A DNA stretch of 64,000 nucleotides from Metabacillus flavus (GTDB lineage Bacteria > Bacillota > Bacilli > Bacillales > Bacillaceae), in NCBI RefSeq assembly GCF_018283675.1, contig NZ_JAGVRK010000001.1, positions 2,914,001-2,978,000 on the forward strand, in the 5' to 3' direction. Below are positions 8,776 through 17,523 of the stretch, piece after piece. Numbering within the stretch: the first letter of the stretch is position 1; the number at the start of each line of letters is the position of its first letter. The notes beneath the pieces are model-generated. The model saw only the letters and a list, made by a program, of their open reading frames with translations. It was not told where the DNA came from and did no database searches. A program made the position numbers and the translations under genes.

Positions 8776-9381
8776 TTACTGAAAAAAGTTCTCTCCAGGA
8801 GTCCTGTTTTCTTCTAGGACTAGAATTCCTTTTTCCTGCGGTGCATCAGGAAGGTCTAATTCCCGGGCGGAACAGATCATTCCGCTTGAAGGAACGCCTC
8901 TTAATTCAGCATGCTTAATCATCATTCCGCTTGGCATGACTGCGCCGACTTTAGCGACAACCACATTTTGGCCGGCTTCAACATTAGGGGCTCCGCAAAC
9001 GATTTGAAGGACTTCTGTTCCTGTATTCACTTTGCAGATATTCAGTTTATCGGCATTTGGATGCTTTTCCTTGGAAAGGATGTGTCCAACTACAAATTTA
9101 GGAGAGAAGTCTACGTTCAGGCGCTCATCGAAACCATTTTGGGATAAGGCCTTATTTATATCTTCTACCACTGCTTCTGTTAATTCTACTGGTCCTGCTC
9201 CATTCACAGCTATGTATTTGGATGCGTTGAAAAGATTGTAGCCAGCGAGCTCATTTGATTCAGCATCAAAGATTTTTACTGCATCCTGCTTCCTTTCAAA
9301 TGTCCTGTTTTCACGCGGAATATCATTAATAAAAATAAGCAGGGTATCGCCTACGCCTTCACGGTTATAAAAAACATTCAT
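8776..9381 (-). CDS. ytpR: YtpR, tRNA-binding (EMAP/PheT B2-type) domain protein
   Basis: 201 residues. The C-terminal half (about 92-200) is an OB-fold tRNA-binding domain as in phenylalanyl-tRNA synthetase beta: VGHILSKEKHPNADKL, then IVCGAPNVEAGQNVVVAKVG. The N-terminal half is a DUF4479-type domain. It is not a complete synthetase. The frame is open 41 codons upstream into ytpQ, but AAAGGAAG before the ATG at 9381 fixes the start. The ytpQ stop is one base upstream, so the genes are probably translationally coupled. Confidence 0.9.
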   Translation of the reverse strand: MNVFYNREGVGDTLLIFINDIPRENRTFERKQDAVKIFDAESNELAGYNLFNASKYIAVNGAGPVELTEAVVEDINKALSQNGFDERLNVDFSPKFVVGHILSKEKHPNADKLNICKVNTGTEVLQIVCGAPNVEAGQNVVVAKVGAVMPSGMMIKHAELRGVPSSGMICSARELDLPDAPQEKGILVLEENRTPGENFFQ

Positions 9382-9382
9382 T

Positions 9383-10201
9383 CTATTCTTCCTTTCCATC
9401 TTTCGGTGAATTTGCTCTGTTTTTCCCCAGAATAAAAACAGGCTCCAATTCGCCATCCTCATATAAGAAAGATAACGCCGTAATCGGGACCCGGCCGCTT
9501 GCAAAAAAGCTCATCGTCATTTGGGCAAGTATGTCATACCCCGTCTCATTTTGAACGTCTGCAATAATTAAAACATCCTGGTGCGGCAGTGCCAAAGCCA
9601 TTGTACCAGAAATTCGTTCTTTAAACGATTCCAGCAAGGAGTCATTTAATACCCGGCTTGCATCGTATCCATCATTGGCTCTGAAAAAGTAAAACGTATT
9701 GCCCGCCACCTGATCTTCTTTTACAGAAGGAGCTAGCGATCTTAGGTTGAAAAATGCCGTTTCTTTTATTCTTTTACGGTTCCATCCCTCTTTTTCCATC
9801 ATGGCAACATCAATTAGCCGATACGTTTTTCCCATATCGAGTGCATAGAAAATTCTCGTTTCAGCAGTATGCTCATCAAAAAGCAGAGGGATGTCCTCGC
9901 TTGATTTTTCTGGAAAAGAAGTAGAACGGATAACTGGAAAAATCGATTTTTCCTTTCCTTCCAGACCGCTTTCTTTTTTCATGGCAAGCAGAGCTTCCTC
10001 TACATGGTAGATTACCTCTTCTATAGCCTTGTCCTTTTCCGTTTCATAACGGGCAGCAATTTCATTGAGCCCGATTGTTATTCCTTTTTTAATAGCAGGT
10101 TCTTCTATTCGAAGCGTTTCTTTTTCACGGTCATAATGAAATGACCATTGATGGCCGCTCAGCTTTTCTTCTATTAGTTGAGAAAGTTTTCTTGGCTTCA
10201 T
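9383..10201 (-). CDS. ytpQ: YtpQ, DUF1444 protein
   Basis: 272 residues, cytosolic, no signal peptide. Matches the YtpQ/DUF1444 family: N-terminal [14 protein letters not shown], central MGKTYRLID, later [17 protein letters not shown] and [18 protein letters not shown]. Function unknown. Strong ribosome site GGGAGG 9 nt before ATG. Sits between ytpP (24-bp gap) and ytpR (1-bp gap), an order conserved in Bacillus, which suggests a shared but unknown role. Confidence 0.9.
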   Translation of the reverse strand: MKPRKLSQLIEEKLSGHQWSFHYDREKETLRIEEPAIKKGITIGLNEIAARYETEKDKAIEEVIYHVEEALLAMKKESGLEGKEKSIFPVIRSTSFPEKSSEDIPLLFDEHTAETRIFYALDMGKTYRLIDVAMMEKEGWNRKRIKETAFFNLRSLAPSVKEDQVAGNTFYFFRANDGYDASRVLNDSLLESFKERISGTMALALPHQDVLIIADVQNETGYDILAQMTMSFFASGRVPITALSFLYEDGELEPVFILGKNRANSPKDGKEE

Positions 10202-10225
10202 CCGCGGTGTCCTCCCGTCAGCCGA

Positions 10226-10540
10226 TTATTGAATTGAATTCAGGAATTCCTGGATTTGCTCGATTGTTTTTCGGTCTTTGCTTACAAAACGCCCAGTTTC
10301 CTGGCCCTTATTGAAAGCGACAAAGCTTGGTATACCAAATACACTCAGCTCTGCGCAAAGATCAATGAATTCGTCCCGGTCTGCATAATAAAATGTAAAT
10401 GACTGATTATCCTTTTCAAGCTCTGGAAGAAAAGGATCAATAACACGGCAGTCAGGGCACCAGTCCGCTGAAAACATAAGCACTGTATGCTCTTTTTGAA
10501 TGATTTCTTTATATTGTTCCATAGATTGTAATTTTTCCAT
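10226..10540 (-). CDS. ytpP: YtpP, thioredoxin-like protein
   Basis: 104 residues, single thioredoxin fold. Active site WCPDC at about residues 27-31 (thioredoxins usually have WCGPC), cis-Pro in GIPSF near residue 70. Probably a cytosolic thiol-disulfide oxidoreductase; YtpP of B. subtilis is linked to low-molecular-weight thiol redox control. Ribosome site GGAGG before ATG. First gene of the ytpP-ytpQ-ytpR operon. Confidence 0.9.
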   Translation of the reverse strand: MEKLQSMEQYKEIIQKEHTVLMFSADWCPDCRVIDPFLPELEKDNQSFTFYYADRDEFIDLCAELSVFGIPSFVAFNKGQETGRFVSKDRKTIEQIQEFLNSIQ

Positions 10541-10589
10541 TAGATGATCCTCCGATTTCTAGATTTCACATAGTTGAATCATACCAGAT

Positions 10590-10636
10590 AAAAGAGGCTT
10601 AAATCCATCCGCATGTTTCATTGGATGGATTTAAGC
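10590..10636 (-). terminator. Terminator overlapping the lipoprotein stop codon
   Basis: 14-bp perfect stem GCTTAAATCCATCC / GGATGGATTTAAGC; its 5' arm encodes the last residues (VLKSI) and the stop TGA is in the loop. CTCTTTTATC follows on the minus strand. Confidence 0.8.
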
Positions 10637-11118
10637 ACCTTCATCATCGTCCCGGCTGCAGCAGGCACATCTTCTTTTTTAATTAAAGCTGTCAGTTTAT
10701 TTCCGCCAATTCCTGCTGTTGCTTCATATTCTTTTTCCTTTGTTTTTCGTACGAAGAGATAGCCGAACTCGCCATCCTCGGTAAACGTTTTGTCAATAAG
10801 CGGTTTCTTATATTCTTTGCGAAGCGTTGCGTAGGAAGTTTTACTGTCTTTTCTTTCATTTTTATTTATGAAAAGCAAAAATTTTTGCCCGCCTTTAGTT
10901 AAAATCGCATTGTTAGGCTTTTTTGAAGAGATGCTGTAATCTTCCGGCAAGTAGAATGATCCGCTTTCAATCTTCTCATTCGGCTTCTGACTCTTTGCTT
11001 CAAAGCTTTTTGAAGCACTTTCTTCAGCCTGCTTTTTCATTTCCTTATCTGAAATTCCGCCGCAGCCTGAAGTCAGAGCAAATAAAGTAACTGCAATCAG
11101 ACTTATCCATTTCTTCAT
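10618..11118 (-). CDS. Putative lipoprotein
   Basis: 166 residues. Signal peptide MKKWISLIAVTLFALTSGC with lipobox LTSGC, Cys at residue 19, so the mature protein should be lipid-anchored on the outer face of the membrane. The mature part begins with a Lys/Glu/Ser-rich linker (20-53) followed by a compact domain. I do not recognise a named family; related genes sit next to ytpP in other Bacillus. AGGAGG 8 nt before ATG. Divergent from ytoQ. Its terminator forms over its own 3' end. Confidence 0.75.
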   Translation of the reverse strand: MKKWISLIAVTLFALTSGCGGISDKEMKKQAEESASKSFEAKSQKPNEKIESGSFYLPEDYSISSKKPNNAILTKGGQKFLLFINKNERKDSKTSYATLRKEYKKPLIDKTFTEDGEFGYLFVRKTKEKEYEATAGIGGNKLTALIKKEDVPAAAGTMMKVLKSIQ

Positions 11119-11260
11119 TGCTTGGTCCTCCTATCAAATACCTTCAGTTCGTCCTTATCTTTACCATTCCCAATTTAAGGATAAACCTCCCTTCTTTTAT
11201 GTTTTTTGCAATTGCTGTAAGGGTATTGACTGTTAGAATTTGTTTACAGGAGGAATGGAT

Positions 11261-11701
11261 ATGAATTTACATATCTTTTTGGCAGGAGAAATCCACAGTG
11301 ACTGGAGAACGGAGCTGAAAGAAAAAGCAGCTCACTTGCCCATTACATTCACTAGCCCAATGGAAAATCACGAACGTTCCGATCAAATCGGCGAAGAAAT
11401 TTTAGGGAAGCAGGCGGATTCCATTCAAAAAGACGAGGCAGCCTCCCGGATTAATAATTTAAGAACTTCCTTATTGCTGAAAAAAGCGGATCTTGTTATT
11501 TCCCTATTCGGTGAATCCTATAAGCAGTGGAATACTGCTATGGATGCAAGCGCCGCGATTGAAATGGGCAAGCCGCTTATACTAATTAGACCGAGGGAAC
11601 TGCATCATCCTCTTAAAGAACTTTCCAGTAAAGCAAGTGTCACTGTTGAAACTGTTAGCCAGGCCATTCAAATATTGTCATACATTTACGATAAGGAATA
11701 G
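11261..11701 (+). CDS. ytoQ: YtoQ family protein
   Basis: 146 residues. Opens MNLHIFLAGEIHSDWR and contains FTSPMENHERSD, LGKQADSIQKDEAA, RINNLRTS and KQWNTAMDASAAIE, the conserved blocks of YtoQ. The fold resembles nucleoside 2-deoxyribosyltransferase-like proteins, but no activity is established. Two ATGs six bases apart; AGGAGG is 7 nt before the second (11261) and only 1 nt from the first, so the second is chosen. Confidence 0.88.
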   Translation: MNLHIFLAGEIHSDWRTELKEKAAHLPITFTSPMENHERSDQIGEEILGKQADSIQKDEAASRINNLRTSLLLKKADLVISLFGESYKQWNTAMDASAAIEMGKPLILIRPRELHHPLKELSSKASVTVETVSQAIQILSYIYDKE

Positions 11702-11844
11702 GATTCAAAAATTTCTGTGCAGACTCTGACAATTGATTTCGCCGCCCGCGAGTCTCTTTGGTGCTTTGTCCCTGCCGCGCGTTACTAATAATGCGTTTAT
11801 ACAGCATTGGCCCGCCGCCCGCTGCTCTAATTGACAGCTGATCC

Positions 11845-11888
11845 TAAAAACAGGCAGCCCTCCATTAAAGAGACTGCCTGTTTTTTTC
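11845..11888. terminator. Bidirectional terminator between ytoQ and the NTPase gene
   Basis: AAACAGGCAG / CTGCCTGTTT stem with T runs on both strands. It overlaps the last codons of the minus-strand NTPase; its TAA stop lies in the loop. Confidence 0.85.
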
Positions 11889-12395
11889 ATATTGATATCT
11901 GCCTGCAAGCAGTTTTACAACGTGGGCAAACATTTCCGTCCGGTCTACCGCTCCGTTCGTGAAAATTCCCATTGCCCCTTCATTTTTCCCTACTTCCGTC
12001 CGATGAGCAAATTCATCCATCACATCACTTAGTTCCCTGCCCTTTACAATCTCCGCTCCGATTTCAAGAGGAAGCTCAATCCGGGCTCCTCCGGCAACTA
12101 TTGGCTGAGAAAGACTTCCATCTGTTAACGCTCCCCAGTTGCAAAGAAAGAAGCCGTATGACGTTTCAACAACTCCGCCTTCAAGTCCGATTCCTATGTC
12201 AGCTCCTGTTTCTTTTCTGGAAGCCGCGGCCCGGTTGATGGCTCCCTTCATCGTTTCTTCATCTGAAAAAGGCTGACTGGATACGCCTGAAGCAACATCA
12301 GCTTCTATGAATTCCTGTATTAAATCAATCTCTGCAAAGGCTAGTTTTACAGCTCTGACCTTTGTGGGATTTGTTGTCCCGATGCTTACAATCAT
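11865..12395 (-). CDS. DUF84 family NTPase (YjjX-like ITPase/XTPase)
   Basis: 176 residues. The N terminus MIVSIGTTNPTKVRAVKLAF is typical of the YjjX/DUF84 family, which hydrolyses inosine and xanthosine triphosphates and so cleans the nucleotide pool. Further family blocks: GVSSQPFSDEETMKGAINRA and GIGLEGGV. The frame is open 22 codons upstream, but GGAGGG before the ATG at 12395 sets the start. 25 bp after ytoP, probably one transcript. Confidence 0.85.
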   Translation of the reverse strand: MIVSIGTTNPTKVRAVKLAFAEIDLIQEFIEADVASGVSSQPFSDEETMKGAINRAAASRKETGADIGIGLEGGVVETSYGFFLCNWGALTDGSLSQPIVAGGARIELPLEIGAEIVKGRELSDVMDEFAHRTEVGKNEGAMGIFTNGAVDRTEMFAHVVKLLAGRYQYEKNRQSL

Positions 12396-12420
12396 TCTTT
12401 TCCCTCCATGAACATGGGGA

Positions 12421-13494
12421 TCAGCTGTTTGCCCGGATAGAATCCACCGTGCTTTGATCACATGCCTTTACTAATTTAACAAGCAATTCTTTTGCCGCAG
12501 CATAATCATCAACATGAACAATGGAAGCATGTGTGTGAATGTACCTTGAGCAAATACCTATGACCGCAGATGGAACGCCTTCGTTCGAGGTATGTACCCG
12601 TCCTGCGTCTGTTCCGCCCTGTGAGACAAAATACTGATAAGGGATGCTGTGTGTTTCCGCCATATCCAAAACAAATTCTCTCATACCCCGATGTGTCACC
12701 ATTGACCGGTCCAGTATCCGCAGAAGTGCACCTTTTCCAAGATGACCGAATTCTTTTTTATCACCAGTCATATCGTTTGCGGGGCTTGCATCCATGGCAA
12801 AAAACAAGTCCGGTTTGATCATATTTGCAGCAGCCTGTGCTCCGCGCAAGCCAACTTCTTCTTGTACCGTAGCACCCGAGTATAAGATATTATCAGTCTT
12901 TTCACCCTTTAGTTCCTTCAAAAGTTCAATCGACAGCCCGCAGCCATACCGGTTGTCCCATGCCTTTGCCATGATTTTTTTGGGGTTGGCCATTGGGGTA
13001 AAAGAGCTGTCCGGAATAATCTGCTGACCCGGTTTAATTCCGATTTCTTTAGCATCTTCCGCACTGTCTGCTCCAATATCAATCAGCATATTTTTAATTT
13101 CCATCGGTTTTTTCCGCTGTTCCTCACTTAACAGGTGAGGCGGGATTGACCCGATCACGCCTGGAATTGGTCCGTTATTCGTATAGATGATAACCCGCTG
13201 CGCAAGGAGAACTTGGTTCCACCAGCCTCCAAGCGGCTGAAAGCGGAGCATTCCGTTTTTTGTAATCGAAGTGACCATAAATCCGGTTTCATCCATATGC
13301 CCGGCAGCCATGATGACTGGTCCATTCGGATTTCCCTTTTTCACTCCAAAGATACCGCCAAGTCTGTCCTGAACTACTTCGTCCGAGTAAAGCTCTAGCT
13401 GGCTTCTCATAAATTTTCTTACTCCGTGCTCGTTTCCGGGTGCTCCCGGAAGCTCCGTAAGCGTTTTAAAAAGATCCATTGTTTCTTTATTCAT
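12421..13494 (-). CDS. ytoP: YtoP, M42-family aminopeptidase
   Basis: 357 residues. Cytosolic metal-dependent aminopeptidase of the M42 (glutamyl/deblocking, TET-type) family. Ligand motifs: [12 protein letters not shown] near residue 64, [10 protein letters not shown] near 178, [11 protein letters not shown] near 211, FAMDAS near 233, and a terminal [11 protein letters not shown] near 320-330. The ATG at 13494 with GAGG 9 nt upstream is preferred to an in-frame start 18 codons earlier. Upstream of the DUF84 NTPase; divergent from ytzB. Confidence 0.92.
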   Translation of the reverse strand: MNKETMDLFKTLTELPGAPGNEHGVRKFMRSQLELYSDEVVQDRLGGIFGVKKGNPNGPVIMAAGHMDETGFMVTSITKNGMLRFQPLGGWWNQVLLAQRVIIYTNNGPIPGVIGSIPPHLLSEEQRKKPMEIKNMLIDIGADSAEDAKEIGIKPGQQIIPDSSFTPMANPKKIMAKAWDNRYGCGLSIELLKELKGEKTDNILYSGATVQEEVGLRGAQAAANMIKPDLFFAMDASPANDMTGDKKEFGHLGKGALLRILDRSMVTHRGMREFVLDMAETHSIPYQYFVSQGGTDAGRVHTSNEGVPSAVIGICSRYIHTHASIVHVDDYAAAKELLVKLVKACDQSTVDSIRANS

Positions 13495-13541
13495 TCTGTT
13501 AACCTCTTTTCGAATTTTGTCTGTATATGTAATCACCTTGC

Positions 13542-13570
13542 TTAACAAGGCCGGCTAACTTAGGTATACT
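13542..13570 (+). promoter_or_regulatory. SigA promoter of ytzB
   Basis: TTAACA (13542-13547), 17-bp spacer, TATACT (13565-13570), 32 bp before the ytzB start. Confidence 0.65.
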
Positions 13571-13602
13571 AAGATAGAAAAAGCTGAAGGAGGCAGATAG
13601 TC

Positions 13603-13914
13603 ATGAAATGCACAGGTTTAATTGCCGGGATTGGAATAGGCTTCGCAGCAGCGTACCTATTAAAAGACCAGCTCAAATCCCCATTTATTTCGTCCGATAA
13701 AGCACTCCAGCTCGTTAAGCAGGAATTTAAGAAAAAGGGACCGATTGAAGGATCCTGGATTTATACGGTTCCAGAGGATTATTCCATCCATGAATCCAGC
13801 CATAAAGTGTATAAAACCGGAATCACGAGAACCATTGAAGGATCACTCGAGCAATACGAGGCCATCGTGCACGCAGGAACAGGACTTTTGCTTGAAGTGA
13901 ACAAGGTTTCGTAA
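13603..13914 (+). CDS. ytzB: YtzB, PepSY-domain membrane-anchored protein
   Basis: 103 residues. N-terminal hydrophobic anchor (residues 5-20, LIAGIGIGFAAAYLL), then a single PepSY-like domain (about 31-100) with the block GIEGS-type TRTIEGSLEQYEAIV and GTGLLLEV. Likely faces the cell surface; PepSY domains are thought to inhibit peptidases, but no partner is shown here. GGAGG 8 nt before ATG; own promoter and terminator. Confidence 0.85.
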   Translation: MKCTGLIAGIGIGFAAAYLLKDQLKSPFISSDKALQLVKQEFKKKGPIEGSWIYTVPEDYSIHESSHKVYKTGITRTIEGSLEQYEAIVHAGTGLLLEVNKVS

Positions 13915-13923
13915 TCCCGTTTG

Positions 13924-13956
13924 GAAGCAGAAGAAAATCTTCTGTTTCTTTTTTTA
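13924..13956 (+). terminator. Terminator of ytzB
   Basis: CAGAAGA, loop AAA, TCTTCTG, followed by TTTC and seven T. Repeat copy 4 begins directly after the T run. Confidence 0.8.
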
Positions 13957-13958
13957 TA

Positions 13959-14143
13959 GCTCTGTTAAACTTGGCTGTTGATTGCAGCTAGCAGGCGTTC
14001 GCTTATCCTTGGGCGGGCGATGAGCCTCCTCTTCGCTTTGCGCCTGCGGGGGCTCACCTGTCCCGCTGCTCCCTCCGGAGTCTCACGCCTTCCGCTCCAA
14101 TCAACAGTTGTTTAAGCAATCAACATAATGCTTTAACATAGCC
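13959..14143 (+). repeat. Intergenic element A, full copy 4
   Basis: 185 bp. The left arm has GATTGCAGCTAGCAGGCGTTCG where other copies have GATTTCCG. The paired stem is AGGCGT with ACGCCT. It joins the ytzB terminator on one side and ends 20 bp after the ytnP stop, which lacks its own terminator. Confidence 0.9.
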
Positions 14144-14163
14144 TTTATTTAAAAAATTTCATT

Positions 14164-15006
14164 TTATTTCATTCTATCCACAGTCTTTACCGTTTCCTTT
14201 GAAGCATTCCATTTTATTGCCCTGTATTTTGCATCATGGTAAAACGTGATCCATGCTTCGTTTTCAGCAGCATAGCTCAGCCACTTCTCTTTTTGCTCAA
14301 TGGAAGTCATCGGATAGTCATCATAGGCGAGTACCCAAAGTACATTGTCATGGGCATGTGTTGGCATGAGATCGGCCATATGGATTGCCGTTTCTCCCTG
14401 ATCCTCGAAAATCAGAATGCTGTGGCCATTGCTGTGGCCTCCAGTGTGAACCATTGTAATGCCTGGAATTATTTCTTTTTTTCCTGTAAACGGGTTAATC
14501 TGCTGCTCGATTGCTTGCCAATTTTCTTTCCAATATGTATTCTTAGACCGAATGTTCGGATTTTTCATTTCATTCCATTCTACATCACTTGTATAAATGG
14601 ACGCGTTCGGAAAGACCGATTGTAATTCACCGTCTATTTCTTTTGTAAGTCCCGTAATATGATCAAAGTGCATATGTGTTAGCAGGACGATATCAATATC
14701 CAGAGGAGTAAGCCCGAGCTCATGAAGAGATTCCTCCAGTTTCGACTCTTCCGTCACCCCGTAATTTTTAAGCTGTTTTTCTGACAGTCTGCCTTTGCCA
14801 ATTCCGGACTCAACGATGATATTCTTTCCATCCTTTTGAATGAGAATCGGATCCGTTCTCAGCTCAATCTGGTTCCGCTCATTCACCGGATATTTCCTGG
14901 ACCACAGAGCTTTCGGTACAACTCCGAACATAGCGCCCCCATCCATATGAGTATCCCCGCCGTTCAGCCAAGTAAGCTTCATCTGACCAATTTGCAATGT
15001 TTCCAT
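14164..15006 (-). CDS. ytnP: YtnP, metallo-beta-lactamase-fold lactonase-like hydrolase
   Basis: 280 residues. Zinc-binding motif HMHFDH at residues 111-116, then [10 protein letters not shown] near 190 and further Asp/His ligands ([10 protein letters not shown]). B. subtilis YtnP is a quorum-quenching lactonase acting on acyl-homoserine lactones and a Streptomyces signal. Related proteins hydrolyse other lactones, so the exact substrate is open. GGGGGAGG before ATG. Monocistronic. Confidence 0.88.
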   Translation of the reverse strand: METLQIGQMKLTWLNGGDTHMDGGAMFGVVPKALWSRKYPVNERNQIELRTDPILIQKDGKNIIVESGIGKGRLSEKQLKNYGVTEESKLEESLHELGLTPLDIDIVLLTHMHFDHITGLTKEIDGELQSVFPNASIYTSDVEWNEMKNPNIRSKNTYWKENWQAIEQQINPFTGKKEIIPGITMVHTGGHSNGHSILIFEDQGETAIHMADLMPTHAHDNVLWVLAYDDYPMTSIEQKEKWLSYAAENEAWITFYHDAKYRAIKWNASKETVKTVDRMK

Positions 15007-15107
15007 ACAAAAATCCCTCCCCCATTTATTTTAACAGCAATTCTGCGATTCTGGAAAGCACAGCCTCTCATTAAAGGAAATAAGCCAAGTGAAATTGCTG
15101 CAATTCC

Positions 15108-15151
15108 AAAAAGAACCTGAGCCAATCTGACGGCTTGCAGATTGGCTCAGG
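15108..15151 (-). terminator. Terminator of trmB
   Basis: Stem CCTGAGCCAATCTG / CAGATTGGCTCAGG, 8-nt loop; on the minus strand it is followed by TTCTTTTT. Starts 13 bp after the trmB stop. Confidence 0.9.
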
Positions 15152-15164
15152 CTCCAAACTTCAC

Positions 15165-15818
15165 TTATTCACTTTTGTCATTTTGAAACTTTGCCTCAGA
15201 CCGGTAAATTCTTTGGCCTTTATTGGAGAACTTCTCTTCATACTCGGTCATAATATTTCCCTCAAAATCGCTTTGGTGCAAATCAAGGCTCACAAAGGTC
15301 AGAAGCATCCCATATTCCGAAAAGCTCCTTAAAGAAAACTCAAACAAACCCTGATTATCGGTTTTGAAGTGAATTTCACCGCCTTTTACAAGCAAGCGTT
15401 CATAAAGACTTAGGAAGGTTTTATAAGTAAGACGGCGCTTCTCATGACGCTTTTTAGGCCATGGATCAGAGAAATTCAAATACAGCCTGTCCACTTCGCC
15501 GTCCTCAAAAATATCCGTCAAAACCGCTGCATCTACATTTAAAAGCTTCAGATTATCCACTTCGGCATCAATAACCTTCTGCACGGCAATGACCATCACA
15601 CTTTGAAAAAGCTCAATGCCGAGATAATTAATGTCTGGATTGGCTTTAGCCATTCCTGTTAAGAATTGCCCTTTCCCTGTCCCGACTTCTATATGAATAG
15701 GGTTGGAATTCCCAAAAAACTCCTGCCATTTTCCTTTTAATTCGGAAGGCTGTGCGATCGCGATATGCCGGTTTTCCGCTAAAAACTCGCTTGCCCACGG
15801 TTTATTTCTTACTCGCAT
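15165..15818 (-). CDS. trmB: TrmB, tRNA (guanine-46-N7)-methyltransferase
   Basis: 217 residues. Methylates G46 of tRNA with SAM. SAM-binding motif [11 protein letters not shown] near residues 43-53, then NVDAAVL, and the TrmB signature [15 protein letters not shown] near 115-130, and [12 protein letters not shown] near 151. Normal length. GAGG 7 nt before ATG. Called ytmQ in older B. subtilis maps; neighbours ytnP and ytzH are conserved. Confidence 0.95.
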   Translation of the reverse strand: MRVRNKPWASEFLAENRHIAIAQPSELKGKWQEFFGNSNPIHIEVGTGKGQFLTGMAKANPDINYLGIELFQSVMVIAVQKVIDAEVDNLKLLNVDAAVLTDIFEDGEVDRLYLNFSDPWPKKRHEKRRLTYKTFLSLYERLLVKGGEIHFKTDNQGLFEFSLRSFSEYGMLLTFVSLDLHQSDFEGNIMTEYEEKFSNKGQRIYRSEAKFQNDKSE

Positions 15819-15947
15819 AGTAACACCTCATGTACGTTTTTTCAGATTCTGCTCGTTAAAAAATAGCATGACTTTTCATATTGCGCAATACTTGCCGATT
15901 GCGGTCCGCCATTTTGAAACGATAAAGGCAATGCTTTTTAAAAATTA

Positions 15948-16033
15948 GCTCTGTTAAACTTGGCTGTTGATTTCCGCTCCAGGCGTCCGCTCCAATCAAC
16001 AGGTGTTAAAAAAAGTTATCATTTAAACATAGC
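15948..16033 (+). repeat. Intergenic element A, internally deleted copy 5
   Basis: 86 bp. Both ends and both GTTGATT/AATCAAC arms are kept (CAGGCGTCCGCTCCAATCAAC at the junction); the inner hairpin is gone. It lies between trmB and ytzH and borders the minus-strand terminator at 16044. Confidence 0.85.
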
Positions 16034-16066
16034 AAAAAAAAACCCGGCAGCTTCTGCATGCCGGAG
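16033..16066 (-). terminator. Minus-strand terminator behind ytzH, probably for ytmP
   Basis: On the minus strand CCGGCA...TGCCGG followed by GG and nine T. The nearest minus-strand gene upstream is ytmP, which ends at 16456, so its transcript would run through the whole of ytzH in antisense. Confidence 0.7.
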
Positions 16067-16175
16067 CGTTATAGAATAAAACTTAATGGATGTATTCCTT
16101 CCCATTTAGGCGGGATAAAAAGAATGGAGTTGAACATCTTAAAGGTATAGCAAAAAGTCGAAAGGAAGATGAACC

Positions 16176-16454
16176 ATGCCCCTGGATTATCATCATCAAG
16201 TCACGCTGCTAAAGGATATCCTTACCGAGCAGCAAGCGGATTGCTGCGGGACAGTTGCAGAATGCGAACAAATTGAACGGCTCATTAAATCTCTGATGGT
16301 CAATGCCCAGATTGATCAAAATGTTAAAAATGTTCTTCAGAATATTTACGAATACAGTCAAAGTGGAAAGTCCGCCTCTGAATTGAATCAGCATATCACT
16401 TCACAGCAGCAGAACTTAACCCAATGGATACAGGATATCGATTCCTTTTCGTAA
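16176..16454 (+). CDS. ytzH: YtzH-like protein
   Basis: 92 residues, all-helical, soluble: MPLDYHHQVTLLKDIL, then DCCGTVAECEQIERLIKSLM and a C-terminal helix rich in Gln and Ser. Matches YtzH; function unknown. AAAGGAAG before ATG. Converges on ytmP with a single base between the stop codons, so there is no room for terminators between them. Confidence 0.85.
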   Translation: MPLDYHHQVTLLKDILTEQQADCCGTVAECEQIERLIKSLMVNAQIDQNVKNVLQNIYEYSQSGKSASELNQHITSQQQNLTQWIQDIDSFS

Positions 16455-16455
16455 T

Positions 16456-17262
16456 CTAAATTTTCCGTTTCAGCAGCAAGGTTAAATTTTGAACCGCCTG
16501 ATGCATTTCCTTTGCGTGGTTCTTGGAACGGTTCCACATAAGTGAGACAATCGTCTGAGCGAGTACATACCAATACATGCGCAACCGCAGGCGGTCTGTA
16601 AGCTCAAGACCATACCGGGAAAGCCAGTCACTCCAGCGGCTTTCCTCAATGTAAGAATACAGAAGGTTTCCTAAATCAATTGCTGGATCAGCGATGACAG
16701 CACCATCCCAATCAATCAGATAGAGCTGATCGTTTTCTGAAAGCAGCCAGTTATTATGATTTAAATCGCAGTGGCAAACCACTTTTTCTTGCACTTCCAC
16801 ATCAGGCAGCCGGTCATGCAGATATTGCAGAGCTTCTTCGATTTCCGGAAGAAAAAAAGTTTCGAACTCAAGGGTCTCCCGAATGTCTTCAAGAATAGTT
16901 GCTGGCGTCAGCGGCTGCTTCTCCAGCCTTTTCAGCATATCCAGCAGTTCTTTTGAATGATGAATCTTATGTAAAAGCGAGGCTACATGATCTCCGTCCA
17001 TGTCAGCAGGCTTCAGCTCGCGGCCTTCCAGCCAATGCTGCGCCGTGATCACATCACCGTTTTCCATTCTTCTAGTCCAAACCAGCTTTGGAACAATTCC
17101 TTCTGCTGAGAGAACGGCAAGAAATGGCGAACTATTTCGTTTTAAGAAAAGCTTTTGTTCCCCATTTCGGGCATAATAAGCTTCTCCCGTAGCCCCTCCT
17201 GCAGGAGAAAGCTCCCACTCTTGTCCGAGCAGATGTTCCAGCCAATTTTGATTCAATGTCAA
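16456..17262 (-). CDS. ytmP: YtmP, aminoglycoside phosphotransferase-fold kinase
   Basis: 268 residues. Small-molecule kinase fold: N-lobe with QKLFLKRN, catalytic loop VVCHCDLNHNNWLL near residue 162, metal-binding LIDWDGAVIADPAIDLGNLL near 183. Related to choline/thiamine kinases; the substrate is unknown. The start is uncertain: the frame begins with TTG at 17262 behind GATGGG, and a second TTG lies two codons later. Conserved neighbour of ytzH and trmB. Confidence 0.85.
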   Translation of the reverse strand: MTLNQNWLEHLLGQEWELSPAGGATGEAYYARNGEQKLFLKRNSSPFLAVLSAEGIVPKLVWTRRMENGDVITAQHWLEGRELKPADMDGDHVASLLHKIHHSKELLDMLKRLEKQPLTPATILEDIRETLEFETFFLPEIEEALQYLHDRLPDVEVQEKVVCHCDLNHNNWLLSENDQLYLIDWDGAVIADPAIDLGNLLYSYIEESRWSDWLSRYGLELTDRLRLRMYWYVLAQTIVSLMWNRSKNHAKEMHQAVQNLTLLLKRKI

Positions 17263-17410
17263 CCCATCATTTCATGTTAAGATTTTTATCAATAAGTCCG
17301 TACAGCATTATTGCAGGCGAAGGCAAATGAAGATGGACTATTTCGAAAAAAACAGTTCATCCTCCGAGCCACTCGTTATATTTAAATATTAATTCATTTT
17401 TAGAAAGTAA

Positions 17411-17452
17411 TCATAAAAAAAAATAAAAAGACCGCTGATTGAGGCAATCACA
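17411..17452 (-). terminator. Terminator of amyX
   Basis: On the minus strand TGATTG, loop CCT, CAATCA, then GCGGTC and long T runs. Short stem, so moderate strength. The rest of 17263-17523 shows nothing else. Confidence 0.6.
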
Positions 17453-17523
17453 GAGCAACATCCAATAGCCGTCCTTTTAAATTTTATCGTTTACAGGTAT
17501 TTCCCGTCAAGAAAAACTAAGGC

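Noticed and set aside
11733-11840. Possible decayed copy of element A after ytoQ (TTGATTTCGCCGC ... GCTGCTCTAATTGACAG)
   Set aside because: The core hairpin and both true ends are missing; the similarity is limited to short stretches.
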